Positions 43,954 to 57,035 are shown, numbered from the stretch's first letter. The stretch is 64,000 nucleotides of DNA from Lolium rigidum (GCF_022539505.1 NC_061511.1:39049144-39113143); one strand, 5' to 3'. Notes: a model not told the origin generated them from the letters alone. Translations and numbers: made by a program.

Positions 43954-46900
43954 TTACTCGTATCTTACAATAACCTTAAACTGATTGGCCTTGGGGCGTC
44001 TGTTACTCTCGGACCTGAGCTTCTCCTGTGCAAGGATCAGTGAATCGTTGTTTCTCTTACCAGTAAGCTGCACCTGTTTAAGGTTTTTCAAGTGCTCGAT
44101 GCCAACAATTCTCCTCCCTCTACCCTCATGAAATGTCACCGAAAGCTCCTCGAGTCTATCCATGCATCCTCTCTCGAACTGGATCACTTCAGGGTAGAAG
44201 CAATAGGTTGAACACAAAGAAAGGGCCCTCAACACTGGCAACCGGTGGGTACTACGTAGAACAAGTGTACTATCATCGATGCAAGCCCGCCACAGCTTGA
44301 TGTTCTGTAGACTGGGCAGCTTACAGAGGATGCCGAATATGTGGTCACCGCTTAAGTTTATCCAAACACCTCCAAAGAAGGTAAGATGTGATAGTGTGCT
44401 CACCCAGTGTGGCAATTTTGTGATTTCTCCATCGATGAAAAGGTACCGAAGGAGCCGTGGCGGCGAGGGCAGTCTATCGAGAAAATCCAGTTTGCCTTCG
44501 CAGGTCCCTAAGCGTCCAATGCCGAGAAACCGAAGGGAGTATAACTTGCTCAGGGAGAGGGCAACCTCTCGGAGAATCTTCGGATCGCCTTTTTTGTCAA
44601 CATGCATGTGGTCGTTAACAAACAAGAATATGTGACGCAGTTGTCCTAGTTCACCAAACTCTCGAGCAACATCAACATTATCTATCTCTGCACGCGCCAC
44701 CTCGCGCAACGCCTTCATTTTAGAGAGCCCCTTGGGAAGCGTCCACCAAATCATCCATTTTTTCCCGTGGGAAAAATCCATGCGCTCAACTTTCTCTAGC
44801 GTTCTCACTGTTTCTGGCAGCTCGTGAAGGTTTGTGTCACGCACATCAAGAACTTGCAAGTGCTCTAGCTCACCGACTTTATTAGGCATCACACTGATAT
44901 CGGTACCCTTTAAGCTTAGGAACTTTAGGAGGTACATCTGGCAAATAACCACCACATGCTTGTTTTCAAGGCCTTGGCAGCCTTCAAGATCAAGTACCCT
45001 CAGCAGGGTGAACTCCCTCAAGCGATCAAATAAATTCTTCCCATTGAGCTCAAACATGCTCAGCGATCGGACATGTTGCATGTCCATCCGCTCCATGCTA
45101 TGCCTCCTCTCATGTTCTATCCCTTGGATGGAAAGGCGACGAACCCTGTCATAAAACATCCCGTCATAGTGCCCACCTACTAGGCTAACGAAGTTAGCCT
45201 CCAGGGATTTCGACACCATGACCTCAAGCATCATGTCATGCACCCGACACACCTCAATCCTTCCAGCGTACCCCCAAGAGGATGCTGGAATAATCATGCT
45301 CCTACTCACCAGCTCATCAAAGTAGGATTTTGCAACCTCCAACAAAGTCAATCCCCGCTTATCCTCAACCAATCCTTCAGCGACCCATCTGTACAAGAGC
45401 CTATTTTTGTTGATTTCATAGTCCTCTGGGAACAGGCTAAGATACATCATGCAAGCCTTGAGGTGATAAGGCAGGTGGTTGTAACTGAGTGTGAGTATTT
45501 GCCCCATCCCCTCGAGGGTAGGGTTGCTCTCCATCTGCGAACCAATTGATTTGCAAATGGTTTCCCACATATCTTTCCTCTCTGGATATTTATAGCTAGC
45601 CAAGAGGCTGGCTATGCTAACAATGGCCAAAGGTAGCCCAGCACACTTCTTCAGAATATTGTCCATTGTAACTTCAAGTTGTTCATGAGGAGGAGCAGCC
45701 ATGGTGCCAAATGCTCTACTGAGGAACAACTTCCGAGAGTATTCTGGATTGAGTGGCTGCATGCGGTAGATGTAATACTCGTCAACACTTGGATCACTGC
45801 ATTCTTTGGCCACAGTCTCTATCCGAGTAGTTACAATGATTCTGCTGCCGCATTTGTTGTTTGGAAACTTGGAATGGATTGCATCCCACGCTGCTACTGT
45901 CCATACATCATCAATCATAATGAGGAACCTATTTGCATCATTCATATTCGAGCATTAGCGAGATCAAATTTCATGTCCAACAACCGTATACTAAAAATAA
46001 GTATGTCGACTTGAAAAATAGTAAGCCGCATGTTTCCCAGACTTCGATGTTATGTTGTACAATACTGTTTTGATCAGTAATGTGAAATAGCACAAAAAGA
46101 TTTGTCACCGTTTTCTATATATTGTAAATTTAACGCAACAACATCTACTGGTCGCTACAGGAAAACAGGGCTTTGTTGTGTTGGAAATATACACGGCAAA
46201 GGTGTTTCAGAACACGGCGATGCCTTTGCCGTGTGGCGGAGCACGGCAAAGGCCACACGGAGAAAAACGGCACGACAAAGCACCTTTTCCGTGTGCCTTT
46301 CTTCCCGGAACACGGCGTTGCCTTTGCCGTGTGCCTTCCACCCCGGAACACGGCAAAAAAAATTGACGGAATCCCGCACTAACGGACGGTGCCACGTCAG
46401 AAACATTCCATGTGATTTAAGTCACCCATTTGGGTTCGGGGAAAAGAACAATCCAAAACAATCATAAGGCATAAAGATAGGAATTATCTAATAATCTAAA
46501 TTTAATTTGGGAGGAAAACACAAGGATCTCACGACGATCATCAAATTATGGTGCTAACTTATAATAGTGTAAAATTATAAAATGATGCCATCTTTGCCCG
46601 AGAGTGAACAAATGGAGGTTGAGCTACATGTAGCTTTTTATTTTCAAACAAATAAAATTCGAATCTCAAAGTTTCAAAAATCACAAACAAAAATCTAGGG
46701 GTAGCCAATGATGTATACTGATCCCGTAAATCTCAATACAAAATACTTTATATTCTACACACAAAAATGAAAATATCTGACAAATTAGATAGTGTTTGAA
46801 ATATGCACTAATCACTGTTTGTCAAATTTTGTCTTTGTCCAATTTTGTCATTTTGTGTAGCCTAGAATATAAAATAGCTCGTACGAAGATTTTACATGTT

Positions 46901-49777
46901 TGTAATATACATCATTATCTATACCCCTAGAATTTTGTTTAAGATTTTTTTGATATTCTAAAATACAAATTTTGTGTATTTAAAAATAAATGTCTACATG
47001 TAGCTCGGCCTCTGTTTTTAGTTTTCATGCCATCTTATAGTATTCTCTATTTGTATACATAAAAACGGTGGTCAATATTTATAGAAAACTACAACATAGT
47101 AAATGAAGGGAAACATATAGAAGTATTACACTTTTTCTTTTGACAAGGATGAATTTACTTTGAGTAAAATCAAATCAATCATAAAATAAAAAGAGAAAGA
47201 GAAAATATAATAAGTCAAGCCAAACTACAATGATCAGTCGTTCCTATTTCCATGGTTTAAAAAAATTCTAGACTTTTTTATTTTGATGAATTTGGACTTA
47301 ACGGTGTAGGTTCCATCATATATAAATAATATGATATATTCATGTTATTTAAAATTAGAAGGAACATATATCTATCCATCCGGTTGAGGCGGTAATTCCA
47401 TATGCCATTATAAGGCCAAAGTTACATGTTTTGGATCTTGGCTTTTATAATGTATAATACAATAATAGAGTAAATTACAACTGAGGTTCATAGAAATCTT
47501 AGCTATCAATATATTGTATTAATGATAGTCTATCTAATAATGCCACCTATCCACATCTATCCTATTGTCAACGTCAACCCACTAATATTCATTAATATTT
47601 GTTTATCTTTACATACAAGCTATCCACATCATCTATTCTTTTAGCCATCCAAATGTCCACATCGTTATTTTTTAGCCGTCTGATTAATGAGATCACACCA
47701 TCCTAGACTACACAAGTAAATTGTGTGCAACTAGAACATCAGAATTAGTTTCTTCCTTAATTGTCTCAGCCTACCAAGCAAATTGTCTGGCAATTATTTT
47801 CAATGATGAAAATCATGTAGCTAATATTTGAAGCATCCATAAGTTTTCGGTGGATCGGCACATCATAAATGTGAGCGATGGATCCATCTCTTGCAGCGTT
47901 TAATTTTAATTAATCTTACCAAGGATCAAGAGAGTTTCAGTGGGGTTTAACAAGTTCAAGCTCCTGGTGAAGTTCATGTATCTTGATCTCCTAAATGGAC
48001 ATACACCTTTTTTATTTAAACAAATTAGGAAGATGAAGATACCACTTAAAATTAAGATTTTCATCTTGTTTTTACTTAGGAAAGTTCTTTTTACAAAGGA
48101 TAATTTGGCTAAAAGAATTTGGAATGGGAATAAGAAGTGTTTTTCCTATGACCAAGATGAATCAATTCAACATCTTTTTATTTGTTGTCCTCTTCCAAAG
48201 ATTATTTGGCGCATCGTGTATATTTCTTTTAATATTTCATCACCTACGAGCACCACTAATATTTTCAGGAATTAGTTGACGGGTGTCTCTAAAAATGATA
48301 AAGCTAACATCCTAGTTGGAAGGTGCACTTTACTATGGGCTATATGAAAAATGCGCAATAACGTCATATCTAACAATGCAAGGCCTACCTCTTTTATGCA
48401 GGTTACCGTGCTGGGTACTCAGTTGATCCGTATGTGGTCTTACCTACAACTTTTTTTTGTGATCTTACCTGCAACTAATAGAGAAGTGGTACGATATGGA
48501 TATTGGGTGCAACAGGTTGAAAATGGTTGTGCGGGGTTTAGACAACCAGTAGTTCAACTCGCGTTTTGTTCACATGTTGATATGTTGATGCATAGGAGAC
48601 ACATGTTTTCTTTTCTGTTTAGATGGTTGATAAATGTCTCAACCTTATGTGACATGTGAGTTGTAATGAAATTTTGTGCTTTAATAAGGTTAATAAAAGG
48701 CCATATGCATCAGTGAGGCACTGAGGCTAGGGGTTTCCCCTATTTCCAAAAAAAAAAATTTTAAAAATGTAATCTGGATGGAGTTCAAGAAGCATGAAAT
48801 TTTGTCAAACCCAAAGGTTGTCATCAGCTCACGTCATTAGACAAGTATAATTGGTTAAATAAAAATATTAATTAATAATAACATGTACTTTATTTTTATA
48901 TGTACCTCTTGTTGTTGAGAAGGGCTTTGAGCTTGGAGCCGAGTTGGTCCGCATCCATCATGTCGATGCCGGCCAATGGATCATATTCCTTGTTACCTTC
49001 CTCATTACCTGCTTCCCTCTTGAACATCTGCTGCAGGACACGCTTCAACAGTTCCTTTAGATCCTCCCCCATGTTGAACATCTGAGACACCGACACTTGC
49101 GCTTGTCGGTAGAACACTACCTCCAACTGTCGGCACACTTCCATGGCCAATGTTGTTTTTCCAAGCCCCCCAAACCCCACAATGGAGAACACCTTGAGCT
49201 TCATGTCACGCTCTGCTCCATTTTCATACACCCCTGCCTTCACCTTCTCTGCAAGGGCATTTGCCTGGTCCTCCATGCCCACAATCTGACCAGTGTGGTC
49301 GGTAGAGCGTATGCCTCGCGCGGCCGACGATGCTGCCATTGTCGGGGCTGTCGACGGAGACCTTCGCAGCGCCTCCCGGCCGATGCCATAGCGAGCATGG
49401 CGGTCGCTAATGGAGACAGCACGCTCATGGAGAGCCTTGATGTTACCAGCAAGGCGATGTCGAGGGAAAAATGTCGCAACCAGGCGTTTGGACCATACGA
49501 GAAAGCGGTCGCGGGGACGTGACCTAATGCGGAATATGTAGAGGTCGACGCAGTCCTCGGCGTCGTAGGTGAGCTCGCGCACCTGCCGCATCCACTCCCG
49601 AATGAAGTGGTCCACGGCACCGTCTTCCGCTTCAGTCTGCATGCGCAGTAGGGCGTGCATGGTGGAGAGTTCGTCCCTGAGCTCCTCAATCTCGCCGCCG
49701 ATGGCCCGGAGCTTTTGAAACTCTTTGCCCACCAGCTGACCTACATTGCTCAGGATGGTCTGCGCTGTGCTATCCAT
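43954..49777 (-). CDS. CC-NBS-LRR immune receptor (NLR copy B), two exons
   Basis: Exon 1 is 48906-49777, exon 2 43954-45928, with a 2977-bp intron. The donor AAGAG/GTACAT joins the acceptor AAATAG/GTTCC as NKR-FLIM. The join gives 948 aa with no frameshift. Order: Rx-type coiled coil with YDAEDCVDLY (71-80); P-loop GFGGLGKTTLA (201-211); kinase-2 FLIMIDDVW (292-300); RNBS-B GSRIIVTTR (318-326); CAGLPLAI (386-393); RNBS-D CMMYLSLFPEDYEI (450-463); VHD in place of MHD (521-523); then leucine-rich repeats to the end. Such proteins detect pathogen effectors in the cytoplasm and trigger cell death through the NB-ARC switch. The intron before kinase-2 is usual in grass NLRs. All motifs are intact, so it is probably functional. 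A CAG just before ATG suggests a 5' UTR intron. Confidence 0.93.
46150..46380. mobile_element. CACTA-type remnant in the NLR intron
   Basis: Begins GCTACAGGAAAACAGGGC, a decayed CACTACAGGAAAA terminus, followed by repeated CACGGCAAAGG and CCTTTGCCGTGTG in both orientations. These are subterminal repeats of another grass CACTA group. The opposite terminus was not found, so it is probably truncated. Confidence 0.6.
46616..47012. mobile_element. Foldback MITE in the NLR intron, about 397 bp
   Basis: The left half starts AGGTTGAGCTACATGTAG, and the right half ends with the inverse, CTACATGTAGCTCGGCCT. The complementarity continues inward: AATCTAGGGGTAG on the left pairs with CTATACCCCTAGAATT on the right, and ACTTTATATTCTACACAC with GTGTAGCCTAGAATATAA. 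The whole element can fold into one long imperfect hairpin centred near 46810. No target-site duplication is clear and there is no coding capacity. Confidence 0.75.
47380..47930. other. AT-rich intron sequence, nothing recognised
   Basis: Part of the NLR intron between the MITE and the LINE remnant. No coding frame, terminal repeat or RNA gene was recognised; 47013-47379 is similar AT-rich DNA. Confidence 0.5.
47938..48765 (+). mobile_element. 5'-truncated LINE (3' end) in the NLR intron, opposite strand to the gene
   Basis: The frame at 47940-48275 encodes the zinc-binding domain that follows plant LINE reverse transcriptases: LNGHTPFLFKQIRKMKIPLK, IKIFILFLLRKVLFTKDNLA, CFSYDQDESIQHLFICCP and KIIWRIVYISF. 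A frame-disrupted C-terminal stretch follows (NNARPTSFMQV, near 48375). It ends with AATAAAAGG and an A-run (about 48751-48761), as expected of a LINE 3' end. It has no reverse transcriptase core and is inactive. Confidence 0.7.
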
Positions 49778-51319
49778 TGAGCCTCTGAAAAAGTGGAATA
49801 TAAGGGTGGGTGAAGAGATCTGTCACAATTCTATTCAAAATAAAGGATGAGACCTCCCGTCTCTACATTGAAAAGATGCATACATTAATTATGTGATATT
49901 TACTGATTATGATCAAGTGTTCTTACACTCTTCGACCACCATAGCTGAAAGTTTCCTACCTGCGCTAGCTAAAATATGCGCACCTTACTGCTCAGCTAGA
50001 TTGATCTTGCTTAACTGGACGATGATCATGAATTCATGATCACAGGATGATCTCGGCATGGTCACAAATGATAACTCCCAACGACACCACCTTTGGCCAG
50101 TAGAACATGGGCACGCATGAAATGATGCCCAAAACCATCGAAAACTCTTTATTTTGGCACGGAGTTCTAATATGGGTGTAAAGAGAAAAGACCAATACAC
50201 AACTTTGGAGTGGTATATTCTTCAGAAGAATGACTATCTCGCAATAAGTTTCCGAGCTTATAGTGCAAAACACTGACATTGAAGCAACCGAACCCACTAT
50301 TTTTAAGAACTTGGCTTCTTGTCTAGTCGATGTTGTTCGAGTGACTTAGTGTAACGCCAACAAAGAGAAATGTCACATTAAATCACCAGTTTTGATGAAA
50401 ATCTAGCGTGTTCACGTTCTGCGGGGCGTAGAACAGGGGAGGGGGACATATGAAATCACGCAAGAAACGGTCGAAACCCTTTATTTTGGCATGGCATCCT
50501 AATATGGGTATATAAAGGAGATGTAAAAAAGCAATATCCAATACACAACTTTGAAGTGGCACCTCCTTCACAAACTGGGATTCTAGACTAAAGTGGAAAA
50601 CTTCCATTAGAAGCACATGAACAAACTTTTGTACGGTCTTGGCTTCTATTTTAGTCTATCTTGTTCATATAACTTAGTTTAACACATAAAAAATAGCAAT
50701 GTCAGATGAAATCATCAATTTTTATGAAAAGCTAACATGTTCCCGCTCCGGTCCCGTAAAATAGGGGGACGCACAAAGTCACGCTAGAAACCATTGGAAA
50801 CCCTTTGGCATTAAGTCCTAATATGACTATATATGTTTTTTTTGTAAAGAGTAAAAGCCAATACAGAACTTTTCAGTGGTAGATGCTTCGCAAATAGGAC
50901 TATCTCACATGATTTTTACTTACTTATATTGGAAAACTCCCACTTCAAAGCATCTAAACCAACTTTAGTAATTGACTTAATTTTTAGTTCGTTTTGTTCC
51001 TATGACTTAGTTTGACACTAATAAATACAAAAGTCACATGAAATGATAACTTTTGATGAAACGATGGCATGTTCGCGTTCCGAGGGACGCAGAACAGGGG
51101 ATGCATGAAACCACGACAATAATCATTGGAACCCCTTTCTAATACCAAGTTTGAAGGGTACTGGTATAGAAGGGTGATGCTAAAGATTAAAATCTAATAC
51201 CAAGTTTGAAGTGACACCTTCTTCACAAACTGAACTATCTCGCAAGAAGAGTTTGGACAATATTCATGATTAAAAAAAGGATAAAAGCAAACCTATTAAA
51301 AAGGTAATAATTAATAATA

Positions 51320-51411
51320 CGCCCTCCAGTCCATAATAAATGTTGGGGGTTCAGTTCAAATTTGGATAAATTTGAACTAAAGTCCAACACTTAATATGGG
51401 ATGGGAGGGAG
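51320..51411. mobile_element. Stowaway-type MITE (copy B)
   Basis: Orthologue by duplication of 12938-13029, starting CGCCCTCCAGTCCATAAT (one change) and ending GATGGGAGGGAG, with TA on both sides. Confidence 0.85.
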
Positions 51412-54400
51412 TACCTAAAACTAGATGTTTCAGAAAAAATTAAAAAAACCTCCAAAAATGGAAAATATGTTTGCCGAGTGTATTTAGGAAAGCACTCAGC
51501 AAACCATCTCTTTTGCAAGTGCCCCCCTTTTGGCGCTCAAGAAACTTCCTTTAGGTGGGATGAAAACCCTACTCGGACGCATTTTTTCCTTGCCTTAACC
51601 ATTCTCGCGCCTCCTTCTGTCGGGCCTCTCTCTTCCACCACGCATTCACCACCCTACCCTAGCACCATTAAAAAAGCTATCAATCCACCTCTTTCTCCAC
51701 TCATGGCTCACCCCACAGCCCTCCACTTCATGCCGCCACTTCTTCTCTCGCATATGCTTCCTCCTATACGCTTGATGCATGCGCTAGCTCTCATCCACTT
51801 CTGGCCACCGCCCCACACAACCCTCCTCCTCCACCATTGCAGTCACCTTCTGTACCTCTTTGGCTTCCACCCCACTCGACGCTCTCTCCTGAACCACAAG
51901 GTCAACTCACTGGTGGTGGCCCTTGTTGGCCACCCTTGCCTCGCTACTGCCACATCCACTTCGCTCGATCACAAGGCCTCCGGTATCGGGAACGGTAACG
52001 AGACACGCTCGCACCATGACGGGGGCTCTAGTTCCGGTTACCACACCACCTGTTGGTCACCACCTGACCTACTGTTGGTGGTCACCATGCCAGGCCTCTG
52101 TCGACCTGTTGTTGTTCTGCACCGACCAAGAAAACGACGCGCTAGTAGTACACCCACATACCCAAGATCGAATGTATCAGTATGTAGATGTAGATGCTTG
52201 TAGTACACACACATGTGGTGGTCCAGAATGAAAATATGATATCTGGGAAGTTTTCGTGCTAAGGACAGCTAGTTTTGTTTTGGTATTTTGACAACTGAGC
52301 GTTGATGTGTTAATACATATGCAGTGTCATGTTCACCAAATTAGTAATATATAAAATGTCAAACACATTTTCTCTGATATGCCTATAAATGGTGCACCAT
52401 GGTGCTAGGGCACCATACTCAATACTCGCAAAATACGTGTTGAATCTTACATACCCGAGATATGTATGGCTTGTATGTACCTAATAGCCAGGAATGAGGT
52501 ACATATACGCAGGTATGATATTTTTCTAGCACGTATACCTAGGTATGTAGAAAATATATACATACATATATATGTATATTAGGTACGTGTAACTTTGCTA
52601 TGTATAACTTTGTAAGTAACATAAGTATGTATTCTCCTTGGGTGTGCATAATTCATAGCAAAACATACGTATTTTGTGTCTCATTGGAGATTATATATAT
52701 GTATACGTTAGTTTTTCTAATGTGCAATTTGATGATCTTTTATGCATGTAATGAATATTTTTGCCCATTTTATTTTTATTTTTTGGTCCAGTAGCTCCCC
52801 ACCACCTCAGACACCACAGATGGTCCCGATACGCGAACATTTGACTAATTCTTTTTTGGTCTACGGCGGTGAGCTCAAATTTTATCTCCTCCTATATCTC
52901 CCTTGTTCTTTTCTTGCCATCGAGCCGATAACACTAGATTTTAATGTTATGGCACTAGATATTTTTCATACCTAGTCGTGTAACCTAGGCGTCTCCCATT
53001 CGAAATGGTTATGTTTAGAAATGTGGAAGTATTTTCATATTTATAATCGTAAATCTTTCAAATTGTCCATATTGTTTGTATAGCTCGATGATGTGTAGAT
53101 TGGGTTCGTTTCAATGCTCTATTCCGATCTGAGACAACACCTCGGCAACAACTCCTCGTTGTTTTCCGGATCACATTCTCTTGTCCTTTTGCTGAGACGT
53201 TTATTTCGAGAACAATGGGTGGGTGCTGCCAAAATTCTGGGGTTGGGTAGTAGAGCATAGAAATGAACCAATCTAAACATCCTCTTCATCTTGTCCAGTG
53301 AATAAATTCAATGCTAACTGATGGATTCTATTTCCCTTTTAAGCACTGGATCTGATCTTTTCCTTTGCCTATCCTGTGGACCTATGATGTGGGTCATGGG
53401 TTTATGCCCAACTATACCCGGTGAACCTACCATGTGAGTCCGAACGCAGAGAGAAGGTCGTGATCGCTAGCATAAGCATGGAAATGGAATTTCTATATAA
53501 CGTTCGTTAAATGGATAGTACTATAGCAAAAAAAAAATCACACGTGTTAAACAAATAATTTTATATTGTGATTCAAATTCATAAGAAGGCTAACTTCTGA
53601 TGAGCGGAGCGAGGCCCGTCACCGGTAGGCTCACAACATGGGGAGCCGCTTGTCGGTACTGATCGTTATCACCGCCTATTTATACGTCTTGTAAGGTTAA
53701 TCGCTTCATAAGATAACCCACGACGCTTGTAAACACTCTCTTTGGAGAGGGTTTTCCACGTTAAAATCATGTTGTTAATTATTTCCTTTTCGTTCTTCGT
53801 TATTGCCTATCGCGTTTGTAACAAATAAACTTGTGAAGATATGAAAATATAGTTCGCGTCTAAGACATACTACGCTAAGCAAGGGTTGAAACGAAAATAC
53901 TACTGAAAACCGCACACTAATTCTTGAGCGATGAGTTACTGCACACTAGTTCCATGGTGGTCGCTGCAATTTTGGGAGGCTAAAGGAGAACAAGGAGGAC
54001 CTCTTGATATTTCTGGGCGAGTGCTTCCTTTGCTTGGGAGCGAGCGGTGGAGAGGAGGATGGGAAACCAGTTCAGTTTGGAGCACGAGTGTCCGTCGCTG
54101 CTGCAAATTTTGTTGGTAATTAAATGTTTTTATGGACATATATCCTATTTTGTTATCTATATTTCTTTAGATAAAAAAATTAGGGTATTTCTTCGGATAC
54201 ATTTGCCCTATATAATAGTGTCAGCTGGTGGCATCATCGGCATATTCACTTTTGGCTACACCACATGCTAGATCTGGGACAAACAGTTGAGATAAGGGCA
54301 GGTATGAGCCATTTCCTCTCACACAATGATAGCCAATTTAAACTAAATGTTATTGTATTTCTATTTAGCAACACGCAGATCTTTTCTAGTATTAGGATTT

Positions 54401-54550
54401 TTTATACTTTTAGATAAACAAAGACCTAACTTTTTTTAAGCAATGTTGAAGACATCGAGACTGTTGCTCGATCAATCAAGTGGAAATTATATAAACCACA
54501 CACTGTTGTGCATCAACGTATATGATATACGGTACATCATTACCTCTCAG

Positions 54551-54676
54551 ATGATCAGCTCTGCCCTTCTGAGATGCTTTGACCAAAAGGAACACGGAGT
54601 AACTTGGCACGTGCAGGATCTTAGAAGATCACAAGAACAATATTCAGCAACCCTTAAACTGAAGGCTGCCAAATAA
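54551..54676 (+). pseudogene. Possible terminal exon of an unidentified gene (copy B)
   Basis: Copy of 28524-28649. It opens MISSALLRCFDQKEHGVTWH and ends LKLKAAK; the frame is kept with D/E and Q/E exchanges. The acceptor-like TTACCTCTCAG precedes it. No family recognised. Confidence 0.3.
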
Positions 54677-55820
54677 ATATTAATTCACTTTCATTTCCCT
54701 TGATAGAAGTAGTTGATGTTACTTGTTATATGGCCAAGAAGTAAATAAATGAGAAATAACGGAAAAAAGTACCTGGTGGAAGAATATTGCACTGTATGTG
54801 GGTAATATGAATGTCAACAGATGATCGATCTGAACAACTAGATTTACTAATCTCAATAGTCGGAGCAGTGAATGACCTTTTTTTGTGTATTTGGTGGAAC
54901 TGACAACTAGAAAAACAAGAAAATTAAAAACTTGAGGAAACAACAAACGGGAGAAGCAAATATGTTTTGTTATTTTTGAGTATTTATCAGTGGAAAAGGA
55001 AATTAGGTCTATATGTAGCTACAATACAACTGAAGGCATAATGAAAAACAAAAGTGGTCGCAGGAGAAATAAATGGCTGGGAAGAAGATTGGTGGAGGGC
55101 GAGGGGTTTCAACGGTTGCCCTTTGCGACTTGTATATAACTATATATATATAAGAAAAAGGAAACTTCAATCAGACCAAAGATGGGATGCTTGTTTACAG
55201 AAACAAGTAAAGAATGAACTTTGCTCTTTCATAAAGGTTAAAGGAAGGAAACGAGTCATGAATGAATAAAGAAGAAAGGGATAACTTGCCATGTGGATCC
55301 ATGCCAAAAAGACATTATCTGAACTGTAATTTTGCCTACTATTTTTTTGTTTGCCTATGGTATAAATTCAGCTCTGTGATTCCATGGTTGTGGGTTTACT
55401 TTTTCAACTCTGCACTCTTGTACCGCTAGGTAATCGATGTGGTTGATGATACGAATCAGTCTATGGCTACCTAGTGGTCCTATAATTGGATGTTTGCGCA
55501 TTCCTAAACATGCACGCGAGGATAACATAATTTGGTGCGACATTAGCCTTTGTGGAAGTTTTGAAGTAAACGGGGAAAGGGAAGAGGATTGCAAGATAAG
55601 AAATGATGTCTCAAATCTTGTGTGCTGAATCTATAATCCATCTTTTACATAGCACATTTTATTGTCACAGACAAGGAAACGCAAAAGCAATATTTTCTTC
55701 CTTTAATCTTGTGCATTACTCACAAGTGAATTCAAATAAAAGCATTACCTTTACTGTGGAAGTGCACAATTTATTAATGCGCTCATGCCTTTAGCTTGGT
55801 ATAGTCTGCCATCCGGTACC

Positions 55821-55943
55821 ATGGCGTTTCAAGCAAGCTATACTCTGAAAATTAAACAAGCCAAAGAACATGACTGGGCCATAATTTTATTTGCAAATCA
55901 GAAACCTTTTTGCACGGAAGAATTCATCTCTGGTATTCAATAA
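55821..55943 (+). pseudogene. Conserved 40-codon ORF ending at the Tat insertion site
   Basis: Copy of 41114-41236: MAFQASYTLKIKQAKEHDWA, ending EEFISGIQ and TAA. The retrotransposon LTR starts on the next base (55944). No family recognised; the coding status is uncertain. Confidence 0.3.
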
Positions 55944-56391
55944 TGTTAGGGTAATAGACTGTATGTATTTCCAGGGGGCCAAAAGCCACAATATATAGTA
56001 CAGGTGACAAGGGATTAACTTGTCAATGCCTATGGATTGTAGGCTAGGGTTTAGTTGGAAGTAGAGGGTAAGTAGATCTCGAAGGTTTCAGCCGAAAAGT
56101 ACTCGACTATTAAGAAAACTAGGGTTTGTCAAACAACGATTCGATCTCTTCCTCGTCCCTCGACTCCCCCTTTATATAGGAGGTGGAGCCGAGGGATTCG
56201 TGTTGTACAAGTTACAGAGTCCGGGACGGTTTCTAATTCATCCCGTAAGATTACAAATAACACTTCCTATTACAACTCTAGCTTTCCCTAATAACATCTT
56301 GGGCTTCCGAATCTTCTTATTCTTCGGGTAATGGGCCTTCAGTAAACCCCAGGTACTATCTTCGGCAGGCCCATTTGGGATGCCTATGTCA
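55944..56391 (-). repeat. 3' LTR of the Tat-type element, 448 bp
   Basis: On the plus strand it runs from TGTTAGGGTAATAGACTG to GCCTATGTCA, so on the minus strand it is TGACATAGGC to CCTAACA, with proper TG/CA ends. A minus-strand TATA box, CTATATAAAGGGGG, lies at about 56168-56181. The left edge is exact because copy A continues past it uninterrupted. Confidence 0.85.
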
Positions 56392-57003
56392 GTAGCCCCC
56401 GAGATTTTGCTTGAATCGTAGGGTCAAGGAAAATCTCCACTGTTTATTCTTATTCGACAGCTTTAACTTTTCTCTATTTTTCCTCATTGATTCTTATATT
56501 GTACAGGGATAATGGTAATTGGGGCTAGTTCATCTGACGGATCAGGTACTAGTTAACTGCTCTAGTGGCAATCCGCAAAAACCTACTTCAAGATCACGTC
56601 CCTGGACATGATCTCGGGATACCGGTGTAAACTTCGACAGGTGCCGCTTAAGGTCTTACCATTCTGTCGAGTCCCGGTAAGTTTATCGGGTACCTAACGC
56701 GTCCGTTAGGATTTTTCTTCGTATCTGTTGATACGGATAAAAGTAGCAGAGCGCAGTCTTTGGCGATGCCACGCCCAACAGAACGGATCTGGGGTCTTAC
56801 CTTCGCAAACTTGCGGCATTCAGAAATTGATCGCAACTTTGGCGTTCTGAGAATATATTGTCGAGTGCTTTCTCGGCTGTTTAAATGGCACATTTTATCG
56901 AGTCAAAGATGACTTATATTGCTCTCCCGATGGGAGTATATGTAGAGTTTATTATAACTCGAAATATACTCTTTTGCTCTTCTATCTTTCTTTTTTCTCT
57001 TTC

Positions 57004-57035
<32 letters not shown>

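Larger units (their letters stand above)
49778..55943. other. Duplicated NLR-upstream DNA, copy B
   Basis: Matches copy A segments 166-613, 1960-2248, 12125-14851, 27496-29096, 39471-39684 and 40674-41236 in order. Each junction is an uninterrupted target: GAA at 50225, TATAT at 50509, AGG at about 53589, and a short TA-rich tract at 55130-55151. It contains 299 bp (53030-53329) missing from copy A. No complete gene recognised. The 241-codon proline-rich frame at 51478-52203 is broken in copy A. Confidence 0.85.

Noticed and set aside
51478..52203. 241-codon proline- and histidine-rich frame upstream of NLR copy B.
   Set aside because: The duplicate in copy A (13149-13487) is frame-shifted and shorter, the composition is low-complexity, and no domain is seen. 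The flanking TTTGCCGAGTG motifs suggest transposon remnant.
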